Source of the DNA: a virus
DNA length: 42,988 bases
Strand: one strand, 5' to 3'
Virus record (IMG/VR): IMGVR_UViG_3300005613_000130
Span: 1 to 42,988 of that record
Below the pieces are notes generated by a model. It had not been told where the DNA came from and searched no databases. It worked only from the letters and a program-made list of their open reading frames with translations. Below, piece after piece: positions 8,243-17,543 of this stretch (within the stretch, counting starts at the first letter, position 1; every line of letters starts with the position of its first letter). The position numbers and the translations under genes are program-made.

Positions 8243-8531
8243 GGCAGCACCCCAAGCTAGAGTAAGTTTATTTAAACAACTCCACTCTATCGTATTTCAC
8301 GGTAAGGGTGGATATGATTTATATACCGTATACAATATGCCTATATGGTTACGAAAGTTTACTTTATCTGAAATTCAGAAATATTACGATAAAGAGCATA
8401 AAGAATATGAAAAAGCTCAAAAAGGCTCTTCTCAGAATACCACTTTAGTAAATTCTGAGGGTAAAGTTAATACCCCTGCATTTTTACAAGCAAGCCAGCA
8501 ATATAAAGGTAAAGCAAGTTACAAACCGTAA
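8229..8531 (+). CDS. gp51: gp51-like tail assembly protein, probably made by frameshift from gp26
   Basis: This frame is open from 8220 to the TAA at 8529-8531, but its first ATG is at 8337, inside a well-conserved-looking segment. Upstream of that ATG it already reads GLTFEAAPQARVSLFKQL then HSIVFHGKGGYDLYTVYNM, followed by PIWLRKFTLSEIQKYYDK. The VxHGxGGYxxxTVYxMPxWxRxFT pattern is what I associate with gp51-like proteins. No ATG, GTG or TTG starts the upstream part, so translation most simply enters from the gp26 frame by slippage on the T7 run at 8222-8228. A short product from ATG 8337 (64 aa) is the alternative. It lies directly before the tape measure gene. Confidence 0.6.
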   Translation, partial: GLTFEAAPQARVSLFKQLHSIVFHGKGGYDLYTVYNMPIWLRKFTLSEIQKYYDKEHKEYEKAQKGSSQNTTLVNSEGKVNTPAFLQASQQYKGKASYKP

Positions 8532-8545
8532 TATTTATAATAAAA
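8531..8545 (+). promoter_or_regulatory. Late promoter-like motif before tape measure gene
   Basis: ATATTTATAATAAAA is a full consensus copy that overlaps the last base of the gp51-like stop codon and precedes the tape measure ATG by 8 bases. Confidence 0.65.
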
Positions 8546-8553
8546 ATTTATAG

Positions 8554-11025
8554 ATGGCTTTATCTAACGACATTAATGAGCTAAATAAGCAAATAAAAGA
8601 GCTTGCCCAACAACTTGGTAAAGGGTTAAAGATATTTGAGGAGAGGGAAGTTGAGGAGGCTAAAATTTATTTACAGGGACTTCAAACTGAAGCAAACAAA
8701 CTTAATAGTGAATTAAATGCTGTAGTTGGCATTTTTCAAAGTATTAATTCAGAATTAACTAAAGGTAGATCTACTTTTAACCAAATCAATTCTTCTTCCA
8801 GAAAGTTAGAAAATATAGCAGCCCAAATATTGTATAGGAGGGAAAATATTACAAAAATAAGTGCAAAAGAACTAAAACAACTTCAAGATAAAAGCAAAAT
8901 TGAATTTGCAAATTTAGCAAGACAAAAAGCAGCTTTAAGATTAACTGGAAAACATAATGACTTAACAACTAAAGAAGGAAAAGCTTATCGAGAAATAAGT
9001 GGGATTCTTGAAAAAAATGTTGGATTACAAGCATCGTTTAACAGACAATTAGAATCGGCACTTAAAGAACAAACAGCCATAGAAAATTCTTTAGGATTAA
9101 CAGGAGCTATTTTAAAAACCATAACAAATATCCCAGGATTATCTTCATTATCCCAATATTTTAATATTAATGAAGCATTAGAATCAGTTGAAGAATATAA
9201 TAAAAAATTAATAGATAATGTAAAAATTTCTAAAGAATTTGCTTCAAAATTTAAAAGAGTAGATAACTTAATAGATGATTCTTCTTCAAATATAGAAGAC
9301 ATTAATGAAAAATTAAAAGATCAAAATTTAACTGCTACTCAGAGAAATAATTTAGAAAAATTAAGATTAAAAGAAACTCAAAAATTAAATAAAGCAGTAG
9401 CCAAAAGATCAGAACTTGAAGCTGAAGCCACTAAAAAAGCATTAGGAGGAATAAATAAATTAAAAAGTGCATTTGTAGGATTACAATCATTAGCAAAAGG
9501 ATTTTATAAGAGTATAACTGATCCTGCAACTATAATGGCGACTATTGGTAAATCCTTCTTAGAATTTAACAAAGCCAACAGAGAATTTAGACAAGTAACA
9601 GGTCAAACTGCTACGAATTTTAATTCGATAGATGATTCAATAGTATCTTTTACTGATCAGGTAAAAACTATAACAGCATTATCTAAAGAGTTAGGTATAA
9701 ATGTTAATGCAGCTTTTAATAAAGACACTATCCTAGCAGCCACTGAATTAACTGAGTTATTAGGATTATCCTCAACAGAGGCTGCTAATTTAGCATTAAG
9801 GGCAGAAGCATTAGGTCAAAATCTATCAGATGTAGATGATGATACTTTTAGTGTTGTTAAAAATTTTAACAGCACCAACCGCAGAGCAGTTAATGTTCAA
9901 GATGTTTTAAAAGATACAGCTAATGCATCAGGAATGTTAGCAACTTCATTGGGTAAAAACCCCAAAGCTTTACAAGAAGCAGCTGCAGCCGCACGTGGAT
10001 TAGGTTTATCTCTTAAAGAAGTTGAAGGTATTGCTGATAGTTTATTAAATTTCCAATCATCCATTGAAGCTGAATTAGAAGCAGAACTTTTAACTGGTCA
10101 ACAGATTAATTTAGAGAGAGCAAGATCAGCAGCTTTAATGAATGATATGGAAACTTTATCTGATGAAATTGGAAAAAATGAAGCTGTTATAAATGCGTTT
10201 GCTTCTGGTAATAGAATACAACAACAAGCAATAGCTAAAGCTATGGGTATTTCTACAGATCAAATGGCTAAAATGTATTTCCAACAAAAATTAAATGCTG
10301 GTTTAACTATAGAACAGGCGGCTAAAGCAGCTGATATAAGTGTAGAAGAAGCTAAACGACTAGCAGTTCAAGAACAAATCACAAAATCAGTTGAAAAACT
10401 ATCAGCGGCTTTTGCTCCTATTTTAGAAATGGTTGCTTCTTTAGTGGATAATTTTGTAGGGATGAGTATTGTTATAGGTGGGATTGTAACAATGATGGGA
10501 GTTTCCTTTATAAAAAATTTAGCAATTGCACTTCCTTTCCTTAATCAAATGTTGGTGAAGGTGAAAGCCATTAAATTACAATCCTTAGGATCAGCAATTG
10601 CGAATGCTTATAAAGCAGCAATGAATAGTCCTCAAGCATTTGTAACTGGGGGTATAGCAGGTGCCATTATGGGTGCTGCTCTTACTGCTATTATTATGTC
10701 TGCTGTTAATAGAGCTTCCAAAAAAGATGACTTTTTACTCCCAGCTGTTGGGGGAAGTGGATATGGAAAACGAATGATTTCAGCTCCCGAAGGTACATTT
10801 GCTTTAAATGACAAAGACACCATTATTGCAGGTACTGATTTAGGTAGATCTGAATCGACATCTTCCCCTCAAAATTCTCCCTCAGCCAATATAAATTTAG
10901 CTGAAACAAACGCTTTACTTAAACAACTTATTTCCGCAGTCAAAGCTAGTGGAAATACTATAATAGAAATAGATGGAAATAAACTAGGAAAGGTTGTAAA
11001 ACAGAATGAAGTTTCAATGGGTTAA
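8554..11025 (+). CDS. Tail tape measure protein (gp29-like role)
   Basis: This 823-aa protein has the build of a tape measure. A long, almost proline-free helical/coiled-coil N-terminal part (residues about 1-320) and a helical middle rich in Ala/Glu/Asn lead to two hydrophobic segments near 623-662 and 694-718. A C-terminal part follows with PEGTFALNDKDTIIAG, which resembles the Gly-rich C termini of many phage tape measures. T4 gp29 is 590 aa. The gene follows the gp26/gp51-like pair, the usual place for a tape measure after its chaperones. It would set tail length inside the tube and reach the host membrane on ejection. If this length is largely helical, the tail should be longer than that of T4. 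Confidence 0.82.
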   Translation: MALSNDINELNKQIKELAQQLGKGLKIFEEREVEEAKIYLQGLQTEANKLNSELNAVVGIFQSINSELTKGRSTFNQINSSSRKLENIAAQILYRRENITKISAKELKQLQDKSKIEFANLARQKAALRLTGKHNDLTTKEGKAYREISGILEKNVGLQASFNRQLESALKEQTAIENSLGLTGAILKTITNIPGLSSLSQYFNINEALESVEEYNKKLIDNVKISKEFASKFKRVDNLIDDSSSNIEDINEKLKDQNLTATQRNNLEKLRLKETQKLNKAVAKRSELEAEATKKALGGINKLKSAFVGLQSLAKGFYKSITDPATIMATIGKSFLEFNKANREFRQVTGQTATNFNSIDDSIVSFTDQVKTITALSKELGINVNAAFNKDTILAATELTELLGLSSTEAANLALRAEALGQNLSDVDDDTFSVVKNFNSTNRRAVNVQDVLKDTANASGMLATSLGKNPKALQEAAAAARGLGLSLKEVEGIADSLLNFQSSIEAELEAELLTGQQINLERARSAALMNDMETLSDEIGKNEAVINAFASGNRIQQQAIAKAMGISTDQMAKMYFQQKLNAGLTIEQAAKAADISVEEAKRLAVQEQITKSVEKLSAAFAPILEMVASLVDNFVGMSIVIGGIVTMMGVSFIKNLAIALPFLNQMLVKVKAIKLQSLGSAIANAYKAAMNSPQAFVTGGIAGAIMGAALTAIIMSAVNRASKKDDFLLPAVGGSGYGKRMISAPEGTFALNDKDTIIAGTDLGRSESTSSPQNSPSANINLAETNALLKQLISAVKASGNTIIEIDGNKLGKVVKQNEVSMG

Positions 11026-11035
11026 TATTTATAAT
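11025..11035 (+). promoter_or_regulatory. Late promoter-like motif
   Basis: ATATTTATAATAAAAA overlaps the stop codon of the tape measure gene by one base and lies 22 bases before the ATG at 11058. Confidence 0.65.
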
Positions 11036-11057
11036 AAAAACACAAAACTTTTTAACT

Positions 11058-11408
11058 ATGGCATTAGTAAACAAACTTTTAGATGAAGGTTCTTCATTAT
11101 CCAAATATAATGGAGGGCCTGGATTTGTAAACCCATTATCACGTACTACTTCGGCAATGCATGCTAAGGAAATTACAACTGGAGGTACCAAACCCGGTTA
11201 TTCCATAGATGCTGCCTTTGAAGCAGAAGTAAATGCTGCTTTCCAGCAATATGATGATGGTGTAACTAACTTTTTACCTGCTCCTACTTTATTAGATGTT
11301 AATAATGGATTTAACCCTGTATCACCTTTAAGTGCCCCAGGTGTTTCTCCTATTAATAATACCTTTGCTTTAGGTGAATATGAATTCCAGTTCACTTATC
11401 TTTCTTAA
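11058..11408 (+). CDS. Putative virion/baseplate protein, unknown
   Basis: This 116-aa protein is rich in Ser, Pro, Gly and Asn, with no hydrophobic membrane segment (start ALVNKLLDEGSSLSKYN, end LGEYEFQFTYLS). It opens an operon of baseplate genes behind a strong late motif, and its stop codon is directly followed by the GTG start of the next gene. These facts support a structural or assembly role. I do not recognise a family, and the N terminus (MALVNKLLDEG) weakly recalls that of the following protein (MALIELKTNL). Confidence 0.7.
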   Translation: MALVNKLLDEGSSLSKYNGGPGFVNPLSRTTSAMHAKEITTGGTKPGYSIDAAFEAEVNAAFQQYDDGVTNFLPAPTLLDVNNGFNPVSPLSAPGVSPINNTFALGEYEFQFTYLS

Positions 11409-13337
11409 GTGGCTTTAATTGAATTAAAAACCAATTTAAAGTCCCTTAAATATGGAGGGGATAGACCAGGAGGAGGCTCAAGTAATCAACCATATGTAAC
11501 TCGAGAAATTCCTGAAGGAGATTTGCCTGCTAAAGCAGGCCCTGATTTTTTATTAAGAGGAGGCTTTTTAGCTCCTGTTGCAGCTGCAAGGGATGTTAGT
11601 AGAATATCCCAAATGTTATTTGATACTAAATCTCCTAATGGTTTTGAATTTATAGCTAAACAAAATATATTATCTAGAACTTCAGTTAAAACTGAGGCAT
11701 CTAATGGTCCTGCATATGGAGGTAGTGCTTTAAACCAAGGTATCTACAACCCAGCATCTACTATAGCACAGGTTGGGGTTCAAGGGTGGACCGGAACCCA
11801 TCTTAATTTATTTGGTGTAGATCCTACAGGTTTAAGCCCTTTATCTATAATTAAATATGAAGATTTAACTACAGATCAATTAGGTAGGGGGGGATTTAAT
11901 ATTAAATCTGAAGAAGGGAATAGGTTATTTAATATACTTGATAATATAACAGAAAATAGAAGCACAAACAATTTTAATTTTGAAGGTATAAATTTAAATG
12001 TTAATGGTAATGTATTAGAATATGGTGGTGGTCCTGGTTCTATTTTGGGGGTTGGAACTACTAAAATAAGATTTGCTGATCAAAGAACAGGTAACCAAAA
12101 CCCCGAAAAAACAAATGATCCTCTCCATTTTTATGGGCAAGATAAATCTATAGGTATTAGACAGGCCATATCTTTACGTACCGGAGATGATAAAGTAGAA
12201 AAAGTTAATACTCTTAGACCCTATGGAGCTTCTAGTAAATATGTAGATTTTTTAACCACAAAAGGGTTAGACTTTACTAAAAGTAGAGAAGGTTTAATTG
12301 ATTTTAATAATTCATCTGTTATAGTAGGAGATGGAAGAGCTACTTGGGAAAATAGATTTGCTGCTACTCAAGTTTTATATGACAATCAAGCTCCTCTTAA
12401 TGATCAAAATAACTTTTTAACTTGGACATATCAAGATTTTGCAAACATTACAGGATCTACTCCTGGTAAAACTGGAGATATAATTGATTTTAGAAAAACC
12501 TTACTTGACAACACAGGAGCAACTACTTCTACTATAATATCTTTATCTCCAAGTTATAATCCGAGGGATAAGGAAACCATTGAAGATAGAATCAATTTAG
12601 GAAACCCAGGTAGTAAAAAAAATGTTTATAGATACTCTACAAGTACTACTATCTTAGATAAAATTACAGCCTCTCCAATCTTTAAAGCTGAAAATCCCAA
12701 TCATGGGGGTGACAGAAATGATTTAGTTAAATTTAGTATTGGTATTATCCAAAATGATAATAGTGGAAATGCTAACTACATGCATTTCAGAGCTTTCATA
12801 GATTCATTCTCTGATAGTTATAATGCAGCTTGGAGTGATTCCCAATATGTAGGTAGAGGAGATAAATTTTACAATTATACAGGGTTTACACGAGATATTA
12901 ATTTATCATTTACAGTTTATGCTCAATCAAAAGCCGAACTTATACCTATGTATCGTAAATTAAATTATTTAGCTTCAAGTCTTGCTCCTGATTATAGTGA
13001 AGGAGGATTTATGAGAGGTAATTTAGCAAGATTAACTATGGGGGGTTATTTATATAATCAATTAGGTATCATAAAATCTTTAACATATGATATTTCAAAT
13101 GAAAGTACATGGGAAATTGGGATCAAAGAAGACGGAGAATATGATTCTTCTGTTAAAGAACTCCCACACATGATTAAAGTTACTTCATTTACATTTACAC
13201 CTATTCAAGAATTTATCCCAAGAGTTGCAATTCCAGGTAAACAACAAAACACTAGATATATTGCTTTAAGTAAAAATGTGGGTAATATAGATAGTAATTA
13301 TGAGGGCGAAAAACTTGAAGAATACCCATCATCATGA
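11409..13337 (+). CDS. Baseplate / tail-tube initiator protein (gp48/gp54-like role suspected)
   Basis: This 642-aa protein starts with GTG immediately after the previous stop (TAAGTG), indicating translational coupling. No in-frame ATG lies near the N terminus. The first 450 residues are Gly/Asn/Thr-rich and variable-looking. The last 190 carry a conserved-looking domain: FSIGIIQND, HFRAFIDSFSDSYNAAW, YVGRGDKFYNYTGFTRDI, SFTVYAQSKAELIPMYRKL, then MGGYLYNQLGIIKSLTYDI. That order is typical of tube-like baseplate proteins that cap the hub and start the tail tube. Adjacent genes (LysM gp53-like, hub-lysin) place it in the baseplate. Whether it equals T4 gp48 or gp54 cannot be told by eye. Confidence 0.6.
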   Translation: MALIELKTNLKSLKYGGDRPGGGSSNQPYVTREIPEGDLPAKAGPDFLLRGGFLAPVAAARDVSRISQMLFDTKSPNGFEFIAKQNILSRTSVKTEASNGPAYGGSALNQGIYNPASTIAQVGVQGWTGTHLNLFGVDPTGLSPLSIIKYEDLTTDQLGRGGFNIKSEEGNRLFNILDNITENRSTNNFNFEGINLNVNGNVLEYGGGPGSILGVGTTKIRFADQRTGNQNPEKTNDPLHFYGQDKSIGIRQAISLRTGDDKVEKVNTLRPYGASSKYVDFLTTKGLDFTKSREGLIDFNNSSVIVGDGRATWENRFAATQVLYDNQAPLNDQNNFLTWTYQDFANITGSTPGKTGDIIDFRKTLLDNTGATTSTIISLSPSYNPRDKETIEDRINLGNPGSKKNVYRYSTSTTILDKITASPIFKAENPNHGGDRNDLVKFSIGIIQNDNSGNANYMHFRAFIDSFSDSYNAAWSDSQYVGRGDKFYNYTGFTRDINLSFTVYAQSKAELIPMYRKLNYLASSLAPDYSEGGFMRGNLARLTMGGYLYNQLGIIKSLTYDISNESTWEIGIKEDGEYDSSVKELPHMIKVTSFTFTPIQEFIPRVAIPGKQQNTRYIALSKNVGNIDSNYEGEKLEEYPSS

Positions 13338-13654
13338 GACGTTACTCCAGAATACCCAAACTAAAAAACATAAACCCTAACGTTGCAACTGAGGGGGTGG
13401 AATACTATCGTACAAATTTCTATCCAGAAATTCCCACTCGTGAAACCGACATTTATGTTGAAACAGACTTTGGAGATAGATTAGATTTATTAGCTAATCA
13501 ATTTTATGGAGATGTAAACTATTATTGGATAATAGCAGCAGCCAACCCCAATGTCGTAGATTTTGGTTCTATCAATTTAACACCCGGTAGCAGAATTAGA
13601 ATACCTACTGAATTAAATTCTATTTTTGGAAGTTATGTATCATTAAATGAATAA
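13334..13654 (+). CDS. gp53: Baseplate wedge protein with LysM-like fold, gp53-like
   Basis: This 106-aa protein starts at an ATG overlapping the preceding stop (ATGA). Residues about 44-92 form a LysM-like module: FGDRLDLLANQFYGDVNYYW, IIAAANPNV, then LTPGSRIRIP, in which the final proline-bounded strand is typical. T4 gp53 (196 aa) is a LysM-containing baseplate wedge protein; this is a shorter version, as seen in many far-T4 phages. It joins the baseplate to the surrounding wedge. Position between the tube-initiator-like protein and the hub supports the call. Confidence 0.75.
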   Translation: MRRYSRIPKLKNINPNVATEGVEYYRTNFYPEIPTRETDIYVETDFGDRLDLLANQFYGDVNYYWIIAAANPNVVDFGSINLTPGSRIRIPTELNSIFGSYVSLNE

Positions 13655-13656
13655 TA

Positions 13657-16600
13657 ATGTCGTTATTAGGAAAACCGTTTAGAGACTATGTTAAAACTCA
13701 AATTGATAAGCGTGAAGAAGCTTTAGGGAAAGGTCCTACTATAGGTTCAAATAACGATATTTCTAAAACTTTCTTTCAAAATGTTCCTTGGATAAGATTA
13801 TCAAGTGGAGTTGATTTAACAAATGAAGAAATTATAACTCTTCCTCCTTTAGAAGAATATCAAAACCCTTCTACAACTTTTAATGCTATTAATATTCTTA
13901 CAAATTCATCTCCATCTACCCCTAATACTTTTACAAGACCCATATCAGGATCTGTTTTAGATAAATTAATAGAAAGAGGATATAATGAAAATGAAATAAA
14001 AGGGGCTGAATTAGCAACAAATTTTGTTTTATTTGGGGGAGTTATAAGCCAAGAAGGGGATGTAAATATTACAGATCAACCCACTGTAAAACGATATTCA
14101 GGTATAAAAGGTACCTCTCCATGGGGTGGAGCTTATGGTTTTGGTCTCCTTTCAGACATATCAGGTGAAAGAGGATATGTTCCAATGCCAGGTATTGAAA
14201 GCGTAGATTTTTCATATAAAAATGATGGAGCTTTAGCTCAAGCTACAGTTAAAATTAAATGTTACAGTCGCTCTCAATTTGAAATAATTGATGTCTTATA
14301 CATGAGACCAGGTTACACTGTATTGTTAGAATTTGGTCATTCAGTTTTTATTGATAATGAGAACAATGTAGCTAGAGCTGGGGAGGGAAATTATAGTTTT
14401 TATACTGAACCCTTCCTAGCAATGAGTGGTAAAATCCCTTTTTCAGGCTTAAAATCTAAAATTTTAAATGAAAAAGAAAAATGGAACGGTAACTATGAAG
14501 GTTTTTATGCTAAAATAACAAAATTTAATTGGAGTTTTTCTGATAATGTTTATAACATTACTATAAATTTAGTTGGGTTTGGAGATGTTATTTCTTCATT
14601 AAATGCTACTCCTTCTCCTTCTTTTGAAGAAATACAAACTTCATTAGATTTGAAAAAAAGAGATAAAGAAAGAATAGAAGAAAGTCAAACTGCTATAGTA
14701 TCACAAGCTTTAAAATCTTCATTAAATACTAAACTATTCACTCTCTTTACGAGAGAAGGGGGGAGAATAAAAGAAAGACAGAGAGACTTTGGAGAAAAAG
14801 TATCAGGAACATACACGCCCCCAGAAATATTCGACTTAGACATTACAACAGATTTTGATGATAAAAAAGCTTTATACCCACAAGGGATAAAATATAAAAG
14901 CTATGATGAAACAACAAAAGTAATTAAAATAGAAACATTTAAAGGATCATTCCCATATTCTCTTTTTCAAGTTTTTAGTGTTAAAGGAGAAGAAAAAAAA
15001 GATGCATATTATCCCAACATGTACATTTCATTTGGTGCTTTTTGTGCTATTCTCCAGAATGAAATTAATCTCTTCACTGAAAGTGGAGAATTTTTAATTA
15101 ATATAGATATAAATTATGCAAATTTAAGTGAAGATAAAAATATAATGAGAGTATTTCCGGGAATGTTTTCAGCAGATCCTTCAAAAGTTTTAATTCCGTA
15201 TCGTACTCATGAAGGACATACAGATTTTTCTATCTTTAATAAAGGAAGGGAATTAGATGATGTTTTTTTTAAGTCATCTATAATACGAAAATTAATTAAT
15301 TTAAGTCCCAAATTCTATATAGATAACAACAAAGGCCGTTTAGCTCATGTTTTATTAGACATGGCCTATTTAGCTGATGTAGTTTCTTCAAATGTTAATA
15401 AAGATGAAAAAACTTTAACAATATCTCCTTTAAAAATTCTAGAAGATATTTTATCAACTATTAATGAAACAACTGGAGGTATAAATGAATTTAAAGTTAT
15501 AGAAGATACTGATACAGGTTTTATAAAAATTGTATCTGAAGTACCTCAAGATAATGATGATGAATTAAAATCTATTAATTCATATGGTTTTACAGGAAAT
15601 AATTTTTCATCACCTAATATAAAAGGATCATTTGTTAAATCTTTAAATCTTTCTTCAGAATTATCTGATGCTTTTGCAACCCAAATATCTGTTGGAGCAC
15701 AAAATAATAGCTCTCAACAAGGGGGGAATGGAGCAAGTTTTTCAGAATACAATAAAGGGTTAATAGATAGAATTATCCCTGAAAAATTATCTACAAATCC
15801 TGAAATTAAAAACCAAGATCCTCCTGACACTCTAGATGGTATTATGAATGGGGAAGCTCTAAGTTTAATTTTACTTTTATACAAAACAAATATAGTTTCA
15901 GAAAAACGAGACCAAAGAACAAAAATAGGTGTGTTAGGAGGCCATACTGGTTTAATAATAGCATCAGCAATTAACCTTTTTACAAATGATACATTTCAGT
16001 GGTCTTCAGAAGTTATATCATCAGCTTTAACCCTAAATAAAAATTATGCTTCTCTTCTTACAGGAATAAATGCTAAAAAACAATATGCTCCCACTCCATT
16101 CTATATCCCATTCAACTTATCTTTAGATTTACTAGGATTAGGAGGTTTACGCATATATGATGGTTTTAAATTTGATGGTAAAGTATTACCCATATCTTAT
16201 CAACCCGAAAATATTAAACTTATAATTAAGAGTTTGTCACATAATGTGAGTATGGATGGGTGGACTACCAAAATTGAAACAATAGCCCAACCTATAGCTA
16301 AATTAAGAAAACCTGAAAATGTTGTATCACCTCGGGCTATTACTTCATCAACTTCCACCCCACCATCTAACAACAGAATACCCCCAGGTAACCCCAACAC
16401 AACTGAAACTTTACAACAACTAATTGCTAGACTAGAATCTAATAACAATTATAACATAGTTGTTGGGGGGTCTATTGATCCTGATTTAACAAAACGAACA
16501 GTTGAACAGAATAGAAACAAATATGGGGATAGGGCTTTAGGAAAATACCAAATCCAATACCCAACATTTAAAGACGTAATGAAGAATACTAACTTAATAT

Positions 16601-16833
16601 TTTCTCCTAAAACGCAAGATGCTACATATTTTAAATTATTGGAAAGAAGAGGTTTGAAACGTTATCAAAGTGGGGAAATTACAATTGAAAATTTTGCTAT
16701 AAATTTATCTATGGAATGGGCCGCCCTCCCTAGAGGTTCAGATAATATTTCTTTCTATGATGGTGAAAGTAATAATAGAGCCCTAGTTAATTGGGATACT
16801 GTTTTACAGGCTATTAGAAATACCTACGGTTAA
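13657..16833 (+). CDS. Baseplate hub protein with C-terminal GH104 (lambda R-like) lytic transglycosylase domain
   Basis: This 1058-aa protein combines a large hub part with a cell-wall-cutting domain, the arrangement T4 achieves with gp27 and gp5. The hub part contains MPGIESVDFSYKNDGALAQA, then VLYMRPGYTVLLEFGHSVF and KITKFNWSFSDNVYNITI, as in gp27-like hubs. Residues about 915-1058 follow the lambda endolysin R pattern: catalytic-type Glu927 in RLESNNNYNIVVGG, GKYQIQYPTFKDV, SPKTQDATYFKLLERRG and an aromatic AALPRG motif matching WASLPG of R. A Pro/Ser/Thr-rich linker precedes it. It should open a local hole in peptidoglycan during tail contraction. The start ATG follows the gp53 stop by two bases. 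Confidence 0.8.
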   Translation: MSLLGKPFRDYVKTQIDKREEALGKGPTIGSNNDISKTFFQNVPWIRLSSGVDLTNEEIITLPPLEEYQNPSTTFNAINILTNSSPSTPNTFTRPISGSVLDKLIERGYNENEIKGAELATNFVLFGGVISQEGDVNITDQPTVKRYSGIKGTSPWGGAYGFGLLSDISGERGYVPMPGIESVDFSYKNDGALAQATVKIKCYSRSQFEIIDVLYMRPGYTVLLEFGHSVFIDNENNVARAGEGNYSFYTEPFLAMSGKIPFSGLKSKILNEKEKWNGNYEGFYAKITKFNWSFSDNVYNITINLVGFGDVISSLNATPSPSFEEIQTSLDLKKRDKERIEESQTAIVSQALKSSLNTKLFTLFTREGGRIKERQRDFGEKVSGTYTPPEIFDLDITTDFDDKKALYPQGIKYKSYDETTKVIKIETFKGSFPYSLFQVFSVKGEEKKDAYYPNMYISFGAFCAILQNEINLFTESGEFLINIDINYANLSEDKNIMRVFPGMFSADPSKVLIPYRTHEGHTDFSIFNKGRELDDVFFKSSIIRKLINLSPKFYIDNNKGRLAHVLLDMAYLADVVSSNVNKDEKTLTISPLKILEDILSTINETTGGINEFKVIEDTDTGFIKIVSEVPQDNDDELKSINSYGFTGNNFSSPNIKGSFVKSLNLSSELSDAFATQISVGAQNNSSQQGGNGASFSEYNKGLIDRIIPEKLSTNPEIKNQDPPDTLDGIMNGEALSLILLLYKTNIVSEKRDQRTKIGVLGGHTGLIIASAINLFTNDTFQWSSEVISSALTLNKNYASLLTGINAKKQYAPTPFYIPFNLSLDLLGLGGLRIYDGFKFDGKVLPISYQPENIKLIIKSLSHNVSMDGWTTKIETIAQPIAKLRKPENVVSPRAITSSTSTPPSNNRIPPGNPNTTETLQQLIARLESNNNYNIVVGGSIDPDLTKRTVEQNRNKYGDRALGKYQIQYPTFKDVMKNTNLIFSPKTQDATYFKLLERRGLKRYQSGEITIENFAINLSMEWAALPRGSDNISFYDGESNNRALVNWDTVLQAIRNTYG

Positions 16834-16835
16834 TT

Positions 16836-17495
16836 ATGTATATCCCTAAAAATAGAATCCAAACCAATTTATACACCAATGGTGGGGAATATGTTATTGC
16901 TCAAACTCAACAGGAATATATTGGATTTTACCATAAGTTATACACAGGAGAAACTTTTACAGGTAAAAACCCAAATGATAGTAGAATATTAACTTTAATA
17001 CCTATTTCCCCCCAAAATCAAGAAATTTCTTCCCCTACTGTTAGACTAGCAATATTTACAAATAATAATGATTTAAATTTTCTTCCTATAAAAAACCCGG
17101 AACTTTTAAATCAAACTAACATATTTTCATATTTAGAAACTACACAACAACCTATTAACGATAGCCAACCAAGACTTCTCCCCTCTCAATATTACCCATC
17201 CCCATCCCCCCAAGACTACCAACTGGGGGTGTTTCAAAGGTATTTTGTTTATAAAATTAACACTGTTGAATTTACAGAGGTGGATAAAGAAACATATGAA
17301 AACATTAGAACTAAAAATTCAAACTGGGCTTGGGAATTTTATAACTTCTTTTCTATACCTTGGGAATTAACAGGAAATAAAGAAAGAACATACACCGCTA
17401 ATCGCAACATTGTGTTAATAGCAGAACGCAGAAATAGAGCACCAGGGTTAGGAAAATTCCTAAGAGAAAATTATTTAAAATTTTATAGAGAGTAG
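16836..17495 (+). CDS. Conserved phage structural protein, unknown function
   Basis: This 219-aa protein is the last gene of the baseplate operon, 2 bases after the hub gene. The N terminus has a pattern I associate with marine and flavobacterial T4-like phages: LYTNGGEYVIAQTQQEYIGF, followed by YHKLYTGETFTGKNP. A Pro/Gln-rich middle leads to a C-terminal part (FFSIPWELTG, NRNIVLIAERR). No transmembrane segment. It is probably a baseplate or tail component given its position, but no enzyme motif or known family is visible to me. Confidence 0.7.
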   Translation: MYIPKNRIQTNLYTNGGEYVIAQTQQEYIGFYHKLYTGETFTGKNPNDSRILTLIPISPQNQEISSPTVRLAIFTNNNDLNFLPIKNPELLNQTNIFSYLETTQQPINDSQPRLLPSQYYPSPSPQDYQLGVFQRYFVYKINTVEFTEVDKETYENIRTKNSNWAWEFYNFFSIPWELTGNKERTYTANRNIVLIAERRNRAPGLGKFLRENYLKFYRE

Positions 17496-17526
17496 TTGGT
17501 TATTTAAACTATTTTTTGTATATTCA
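17496..17526 (+). promoter_or_regulatory. Early/middle promoter TTGG-N19-TATATTC
   Basis: TTGG at 17496-17499 and TATATTC from 17519 are separated by exactly 19 bases, the same spacing as at 19252 and 31094. The form resembles the Bacteroidota consensus TTTG-N19-TAnnTTTG. It marks the change from the late to the replication block. Confidence 0.55.
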
Positions 17527-17543
17527 TGTACAAAAGAAATTTT

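Noticed and set aside
9000-9302. Minus-strand open frames inside tape measure, sheath, gp32, nrdA and other genes
   Set aside because: They are antisense shadows of well-supported genes, with Ser/Leu-rich low-complexity products and no promoter or conserved motif.
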